Source: Branchiostoma lanceolatum (Eukaryota > Chordata > Leptocardii > Amphioxiformes > Branchiostomatidae). Taken from it: DNA of 64,000 nucleotides. Positions 57,550-64,000 of this stretch are shown one piece after another (the stretch's first letter is position 1; every line of letters starts with the position of its first letter). The notes beneath the pieces are model-generated. The model was not told the origin of the DNA. It did not search any database and saw only the letters and a program-made list of their open reading frames with translations. The position numbers and the translations under genes were made by a program. The stretch lies in NCBI RefSeq assembly GCF_035083965.1, contig NC_089726.1, positions 24,350,559-24,414,558 of the forward strand, read 5' to 3'.

Positions 57550-59570
57550 GTAGTAATAGTCTTTATTGCATATTCCTGCCCATAAGGGCTAAATGCACAG
57601 AAGACCACATGTGGTCTGTAGGGAACATAATATAAAACATAAATTGATAAAATGCTACATTCTAATGCTAAAAACTAAGACATACAACCTGTGGGATATT
57701 GCTTAACTAAATGATGATCACCTAGTAGTTTCTTCTCTCTTTTTGAAACATTTGGAAATATGACTACAAACTTTGTCCATTATATATTCGTTCTTACATG
57801 ACATCAGGTATATAAAAGTATCCTGTTTTGACATTTTTGTACATTTCTTGTCTAATTCTATTATCTTAAACAACGATTGCCGCTCATCTTTATATAAGGA
57901 ACAATCAATTAAAAAGTGGCTTTCATCTTCAACATATAAATCGTCACAGAATTCGCATGTTCTATTATTTGGAGGGGTACGGTTTTGCCTGCCAGATTCT
58001 ATGTGTAGGGAGTGGTCACTGATGCGAAGTTTACACATCGCTCTGCGATGTTCGAAGTTTGCAATGTTTAAATATGCTTCTCTTTCATATATTTTTTTGA
58101 AAGTTTTGTATGTTCTTAATTTGTTGCCTTGGTTTTCTCTTCGTCCTTTAGCGTGTAATTCTGAATTAAATTTTTGGATGTAAATATCCTTCAATCTTTG
58201 TTTTAGGTCATTTGAATGCGAATGTGTGTTTGAGGGACCGTTTATGTATAGGAAGGCAAAACCAGACTCCTCTAACATTTTTCTTACATTAGATAACCAG
58301 CAGGATGTTTTTCGGCGATCTAGATCTTGCTGTACCATATAAGCTTCGTATTGAAGACTATCTGTATGTACTTCGTTAGCCAATCTAACATAGTAACTGT
58401 ACATTCTGCTTTGAGCCTCTATTTGTAACGGAAAACGACCCAGTTCCGATCTACATGCAAAGTTACTGGCGTTCCTCCGAACACCAAGGACATATTTACA
58501 GAATTTTAGATGTACAGTTTCTATCGGAGATTTGTCATTCATATTACTGTTGCACCAGACTTCAGATCCATACAATAATATCGGTACAATACATGTGTCA
58601 AACAGTTTACAATGCAGTGATACAGAAGATCTAGTCTCCCCAAGCGTCCTTCTGATGTTATACATTGCTCTTAAGGCTCTCTTTTGTAGATTTTTCGTGG
58701 CAGCGCTAAATGTACATCCTGCTGTAAACATAATTCCTAGGTAGCAATATGATGAAACTATCTCTATCTCTTTATTACATAGCGAAAAACTAAGATTATT
58801 GAATAAAAGGCCTCTTTTGTTAAATACTATAATTTTTGCTTTCGCCAGGTTGACAGTCAGCTTCCATTGTTGGCAATACCGGCCAAGAGTATTAATTGCT
58901 TTCTGTAGTCCCTCCTTACTTTCCGATAGTAAAACAATATCATCTGCATAAAATAGGCTATTTACTTTTGAGAGTTGTAACAGGGGGGCGTCTAGGTGTT
59001 TTGCATTTAGTTCCTCTATAAGGTCACTAATGTACAGGTTGAATAAGGTGGGGCTTAGAACGCAACCTTGACGTACACCAATTTCAACAGGAAAATTTTC
59101 AGTCAAGCCCGTCTTAGTTTTGACACTAGCTTCGGACTGGTTGTATAAATCCTTGATTAGATCAAAGACTTTTCCTGAAATGCCATTGGAAAGGAGTTTG
59201 TACAATAGCCCCTCGTGCCAGATGGAGTCAAAGGCTTTTGACAAATCTACAAAGCAAGCAAATAAGCGTTTTCCAGATTGTGTGTATTTAGATATAAGGG
59301 TTTTCAGTATGAAGATGTTATCAGATGTCCTGTAATTTTTTCGAAATCCTGTTTGGTTTGGTTTTATTATTTCTTTTTCTTCAAGAAAGGTTGACAATCT
59401 TCTGTTAAGTATTGAAGAGAACAGTTTTCCTAAACAGCTTGAAATGGCGATTCCCCGATAATTGTTGGGGTCATCTTTTCGCCCTGCTTTGAAGATCGGG
59501 ACAATATAACTTTGGGACCATGTTTTGGGGAAAGTTCCTTTCGAAAATGTGCTGTTAAATAGCTGCTATG
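57550..59570 (-). mobile_element. 5'-truncated LINE, inserted only in arm 2
   Basis: Arm 1 at about 14,180-14,260 is continuous where this block interrupts arm 2 (junctions near 'gattcatttcttatta' at 57,550 and 'acgggtgact' at 59,571). The element runs on the minus strand and ends with 'tgcaataaagactattac', containing an AATAAA signal. No clear target duplication was seen. Its RT frame is uninterrupted, consistent with a recent insertion. Confidence 0.85.
57718..59564 (-). CDS. Intact LINE reverse transcriptase frame (5'-truncated)
   Basis: The frame is open from the truncation point to a stop at 57,718, over 610 codons; the first ATG gives 559. It has 'VPIFKAGRKDDPNNYRGIA', 'TGFRKNYRTSDNIFIL', motif A 'FACFVDLSKAFDSIWHEG', motif B 'GVRQGCVLSPTLFNLYISD', catalytic 'LFYADDIVLLSESKEG', thumb 'SYCYLGIMFTAG', 'LYGSEVWCN', 'CKYVLGVRRN', and a C-terminal Cys-Cys-His-Cys motif ('CEFCDDLYVEDESHFLIDC'). 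The endonuclease is missing. The product would copy RNA at a target nick. Architecture matches the 48.2-kb LINE, though the two are clearly different elements. Confidence 0.9.
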
Positions 59571-60244
59571 AACGGGTGACTGCAAAGGTTGTGCGAACAA
59601 GAGAAATATTGAGTTACTTCTTTGTCGGGTATGATTGTAAGGTAAAAGTTAATCATGATTTACAAAATAAAGTCGGGTGGTCTTTTAAAGTTAATATGTT
59701 ACTACCCCGGTCCCTTACAATTGTCTTTAGATGTTTATTGATGGTTTATTTGCTTAAAAAATTGTTCTTATTTTACACGATTTCTGATTTTCAAATTAAG
59801 CATTGAAGAAACTTCTGCCAGATCATTGATGTTAATCAATAATGGTAGAGGGCCCAAACGTTGTCCCTAGTGTAATAAACATTTAACATATCTAGAGCAG
59901 ATTTGGTTCCATTCAGAGTCACCTATCATTTTCTGTTATTCAGGTAATTTAGAGCCATTTAGATGTAATGAATGACGGTTACAGTAATAATACAGCCAAT
60001 AATTATAAAGTACAAATGACATTCTTAATATTTCTAAAGTCTGAAATCTCCTAGGAAAATAATAACAAAGAATTAAAAAAACAGTTGTAAATTATGACAA
60101 TAACAACCCTTGCGATGACTCGGAATGGACTCTACTATAAAGCCATTATGGTAAATGATGGGGATACGGCATGAGGAAGTAGATGTTGACATTATCAAAC
60201 ATAGATGGCATTTACATCATTTATAAGGATATGCTACAATTGCC

Positions 60245-60365
60245 TTCAAAAAATCATGAAGATCCATCAAAGGTTTCTCGAGTTATGCTCGTGACATACA
60301 TACAGACCCACCTAACAGCTGGAGTAACGGAAAACATAATCTTCTCGTCGAAGATAATGACACAT
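60245..60365 (-). mobile_element. Helentron-like end fragment with hairpin
   Basis: In reverse complement it reads attatcttcgacgagaagat, then tatgttttccgtta and 'gagcataactcgagaaacc', matching 20,921-21,050. The hairpin (60,339-60,355) has only a 6-bp stem here (ATCTTC, loop, GAAGAT). Arm 1 has no such fragment at the equivalent site (about 12,535). Confidence 0.65.
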
Positions 60366-60449
60366 CTCCGATAGAAACTGTACATTTTGTGAGAATATCA
60401 CAATTCAGACTTTTGTGTCAGCCAGTTTGTTCCAATAAAGATTGAATTG

Positions 60450-60835
60450 AATTGACTTGCGTGGTATTGCACACGTTTGAGTTCCCTAGAGGCTGCAACA
60501 CTTATATTACTAAAGAGAATGGAGGCATATTCCAGCTTAGGCCGAACCAGATCGACTTGCACGGTAAATCATTGATGTCATTTACATATATCAGGAATAA
60601 CAGAGGGCCCAGGATGCTTCCTTGTTGCACGCCCGCGTACGTGTACCCCCAAGACGTAACGATCATACGGCCTCCTACATTTATATAATCACCAAAGAGC
60701 GAGAGGGAGTCGAAAATACTAGAGTATACTAAATGTTTATATATACACATGGATATGTACATGGTTGGTAACATGTAACCTGTGCTAAAAAAACCCAATG
60801 GGGCAAAATGTACAATAAAGATCTCCATTCATTAT
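60450..60835 (-). pseudogene. CR1-like RT scrap and LINE tail (arm 2 copy)
   Basis: The minus strand reads 'YAGVQQGSILGPLLFLIYVN' and 'DINDLPC', then skips to the '...RPKL' thumb region owing to a deletion relative to arm 1. 60,800-60,835 is a plus-strand LINE tail (ggggcaaaatgtacaataaa). Inactive. Confidence 0.65.
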
Positions 60836-61254
60836 AGAGCAACACTGATTATAACCACACGCTGCTGGCGTCAGGTGAGGTGGAGAGTTTATGAAACTTT
60901 TTGTACAGCTGAATTATCTGGAATCTCTTTTTTAAGAAAAGAAAAGAAAATACAATTTGATGCAACACCATGCATCATATAAATTATAAATTTAACTCAT
61001 TAGTAAAATTAATGGTCAACAGGGATGCATAGGACATATGCCTATAAAATTTAATGCACTCATTAAGACAAATTCCAATACGTTTTAATTCTTTCTCTAT
61101 TTCTGACATAAAATGTAAATTTTGGACACTTTACCACTTTGGACAAAATGACTTGAAAGTTCGTACCGAAAAACACATGTTCACAAAACATCATTTACAC
61201 CTTTTGCGTTCACTACGTACCTGAAATGATTTATTTTTGGATTTTGGGCTCCTA

Positions 61255-62170
61255 TGAAACCACCTGACCTGCCATTAGGTATGGCGATGCCGGCATAGTA
61301 TACAATCCACTTTTATAACACGGCTAGATTGTATCAGTTAGGAGTCTTTGTCATATTGTAGCCAGACGGGCACATACAGGATGGGGCCGGTATTGGGCTG
61401 GTGGACAACAGACATCTCTTAAAAAACTGTTAACACCCCGACTTGTGCCCCCAGCCTATAAATCATTGTAAAATGCTTCGTCTATACCCGTTTGACAGGT
61501 TTCACGCATCATTAATATTCAGGAATGTTGGTAGGTAGATATTGTTTGGGTGGATGAAAAGTACGAAAGCCTGTAGCGACACATCTGGGACATATCTCGG
61601 AGGCATGTGGAAGTCAGTGCGTGGATACGTTTCGGAGGCAGCGCGCGGAGGCATGAATCCCACATTCTGTGGTTTCTAATTAATGTCAGTCTTTTTTTAA
61701 AGGTTTCAGAAAGTTTTGTTTTTACGGCGGCAAGGCTTGAGCAGTTAGGTTTATGAACTTTCCCAAACACCAGTTGAACTTTGCAACCTTCGCCTGATCC
61801 CCAGCGTGGCGAAAAAAGAGGGCCGCCTGGGTCCCATCATTCGAACCAGGAGTTCGAAACTGAATTACATCAAATTTGACGATTTTTATAAAGTCATTTT
61901 CTTGTATTGAATGAATGAATGAATGAAGACCTTTATTGTACATTCGTGCCCCGAGGGGCTAGATACAGGTCGTTTAACATAAACCTAACTAACATTAAGT
62001 GACATACACAGTAAAGTAAATTCAGCATAAAGGTAAACGTAACGTTACATGGTAGACGAAAGTGATGAGCTAAGCTAATCCAGTAGAGTCACTTCTACTC
62101 GCTTCTTTGTACATGTGTAGATGTATGAACAGATCATGTTTTTTGAACAAGGGTCTAGACGCAACAAAAT
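61255..62170 (-). repeat. Best-preserved copy of the coding-like repeat plus LINE 3' tail
   Basis: Minus-strand frames at 61,943-61,722 and 61,770-61,519 overlap and, with one shift, give a continuous text including 'IKIVKFDVIQFRTPGSNDGT', 'QAALFFRHAGDQAKVAKFNW' and 'LRALPPKRIHALTSTCLRDM' before a stop at 61,519. The LINE tail at 61,905-62,170 directly precedes it in this reading direction. I do not recognise the protein. The sequence after the stop to 61,255 is conserved in all copies and looks like an untranslated or terminal region. Confidence 0.55.
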
Positions 62171-62969
62171 ATGAAATTAGGTAACACTTTTAGATAGTAA
62201 GTTGGAACATGTAGGAACAAATGATGAATCTCTGTTGCAACATTTTCGAAAGGAATACAAATAACATGTGCAATTTTAGAAATGTGTCTAACATACTGGA
62301 ACACAGCAGAAACTATTTAGAACATCAACTAAATGTTGAAAATAGTTATGAACAGTCACCTATCTCCATTAGATTGTTACAAAAGTTTTGCAAATGTTAG
62401 AATAACCCACACGGTAATGTGGAATTGACTCTACTGTAGTAGATCTATTTAAAATTTACAATTAGAAAATCACTAAGGACTATTGATTTTTTGACAGATA
62501 GTTAATTTCTCTAATATATCATGTATAATACATAAAGCTCATTTTTAGGTAGAAAATGGCATGTTAACCTCCATTTAAGTAACAAAAATTGGACTATTAT
62601 GTTTAGACCTTTTCGTTTTAATCTGGACCCTGGGGCCAGAACCATCAACTAATTCAGGAAGTGCTTCCCACTGTGGCCTTGCTGCAGTTTGAAAGGCTGA
62701 TTGACCGCCATAACTACATAAACACATAAAAATCCCAGACTGTCTCTGGCTTGAAACAATGCCAGGAGAAGATAAGTATAATACAGGTGAACGATTCAAA
62801 TATTTTTTTCTACTGGTTTTATGAGACCATACAGAATGATGCAGAATGATTGTAAAAAATCAACCTTGTGTTCAAATATCAACGTTGAAATCAGCCTGTC
62901 AAATTCGTTTCAAAGTGCTCTTGAAAACAGCTCAGGCCTTGCCTAAAAGTATAAATAAACAGATGGGGC

Positions 62970-63412
62970 ATATAAATAAACAGATGGGACACTCACTACA
63001 CTCCAACGAGAGGTGTGGGTCCGGTTGGTTTTTAACGTGTTCAGTTCATGCATTTTTGTCTTACACACGGTTGCGGCATAACGAAAAGTGGACAAAATAG
63101 AAAGCCTGACAAAACATCTAAAGCACGTCAAAAACCAGCCGTACCCACTCCTCTGCTTGGAGAGTACACTGCACTAAAACTGCACCACTGCTAGGTATGG
63201 AAAAGTCACATGTACCATGTCTTTCAAAATGTGGATGATATGGAATAAATATTTATTCTATTCATATATATTGACTGTACCATTTCATCATCAATTTCAA
63301 TATTTCTTTATGACCAGTTATATTATAAGATATATCAGCACACTAGACACATATACTGCAGTCAGTATATGTTTGTACACCAAATGATTTTTAACCCTAT
63401 TTAGACTGGACT
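62970..63412 (+). repeat. Direct repeat of 21,800-22,275, with a 162-bp MITE
   Basis: 63,001-63,162 is the second copy of the 170-bp MITE (ends ctccaacgagaggtgtgggt and complement of ctccaagcagaggagtgggt). The following sequence matches 21,982-22,275 ('ccatgtctttcaaaat', 'gaccagttat') and ends with a TTAA-MITE terminus (ttaaccctatttagactgga) at 63,391-63,410. Confidence 0.75.
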
Positions 63413-63499
63413 CATCCCCATTTTCCTTTATCCATTCTGTATTTATGTATGTTATTATGTCTTTTTTTGTATGTTTTGAGTAGAAGGCTTCAAATAAGC

Positions 63500-64000
63500 T
63501 TAATAAAGCTTCCTGTCTAATACTCTGAAAACATATGCGAATAAAATAAATGAAATAAATACTATCAAGTCCCGTCGCTTTCCGTACATTAACACTTGGT
63601 ATATGACGAAAGCGTCTGTGATATGGCTATGAGCAAACGTGCTTGCGGATTTGTCTACATACTGCATAGGGGAAAGTTGGGGAACATCACTTGAGATCGA
63701 CTGGTACAAGTCATTGATGACTTTACGGAATAAATTATTGAAACACTCTTCTATACCTGTCTTGTCGGTAATATTATCACCGTTGTGTTGAATGCAAGAA
63801 ATAGCATTTCGTGTTTTACTTGGTAGCAGATTTCGAATGGCCTTCCACAGTCCTGTTTGCCCTTCCTAGGCCCCTTGTTTAATAGGATTTGTGGGATAAT
63901 CTTTTTTTAGCCTTGCGGCACAGGTAGTTTACGTGATTTTTATTGAGTTGTATTCAGCCATGTCTTTGGAACCTGAACGTTTGGCATTTCTAAACATGTG
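63500..64000 (-). pseudogene. LINE endonuclease-RT linker running off the window
   Basis: Minus-strand pieces read 'TGLWKAIRNLLPSKTRNAIS', 'NGDNITDKTGIEECFNNLF', and 'SHITDAFVIYQVLMYGKRRD', matching the linker just before the RT domain of CR1/L2-group LINEs (GLWK.IR.LLP, ITD...IAE.FN.FF). Frame breaks occur near 63,870. The element is cut off at about 63,560 before the RT, and its endonuclease would lie beyond 64,000. Confidence 0.7.

Larger units (their letters stand above)
55120..62915 (-). repeat. Arm 2 of the large inverted duplication
   Basis: Collinear in reverse complement with 8,270-17,165. It lacks the 792-bp and 711-bp DNA elements and the (CA) expansion of arm 1, and about 380 bp of an RT remnant. 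It carries a 2.0-kb LINE (57,550-59,570) and a Helentron-like end fragment (60,245-60,365) that arm 1 lacks. The outer boundary coincides with the break in the RT fragment at 55,117; the inner boundary is near 62,915. Confidence 0.8.

Noticed and set aside
1..64000. CRISPR arrays, bacterial operons, rRNA or tRNA genes
   Set aside because: Direct repeats found are minisatellites or satellites without regular unique spacers, and the content (LINEs, DIRS, spliced genes) is eukaryotic.

Overview
This is eukaryotic, intron-containing, AT-leaning DNA built almost entirely of transposable elements. The repertoire is broad: several non-LTR retrotransposon lineages, a DIRS-type tyrosine-recombinase retrotransposon, piggyBac-like and other small DNA transposons, Helentron-like elements, and 10-bp TTCTCC minisatellites. 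That mix, plus repeat ends I recall from lancelet DNA, makes amphioxus (Branchiostoma) the most likely source. This is inference; no species-specific gene was identified. No rRNA, tRNA or CRISPR array was seen.

Layout. 1-5540 is nearly featureless. 5.5-7.9 kb holds a dead LINE and a piggyBac-like MITE carrying a small LINE insertion. 8.27-17.17 kb is one arm of a large inverted duplication whose partner lies at 55.12-62.92 kb. Comparing the arms reveals insertions present in only one of them. 17.2-19.6 kb is a foldback-like element with minisatellite ends plus a second minisatellite tract. 20.9-22.4 kb is a Helentron-like element. 23.9-29.0 kb holds two dead LINEs, one split by a 919-bp TTAA element. 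31.99-35.14 kb holds the only convincing spliced genes: a five-exon, 278-codon gene on the minus strand, divergent from a plus-strand first exon with a Cys/His motif. 36.7-40.05 kb has satellite-like arrays related to a palindromic MITE. 43.2-54.0 kb is a nested stack: a palindromic MITE within a LINE within a DIRS element, which itself lies in or next to a minisatellite. 54.0-55.1 kb is an RT fragment cut off where the second arm begins. 63.5-64.0 kb is a LINE running off the window.

Nearly all coding sequence is RT, endonuclease, gag or recombinase from selfish elements, mostly broken by frameshifts, stops or deletion of the catalytic aspartates. The exception among RT frames is the LINE at 57.55-59.57 kb, which keeps an uninterrupted frame with its YADD motif. 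The divergent gene pair at 32-35 kb is the best candidate for something undescribed. All similarities were judged by eye, so identities and boundaries are approximate.
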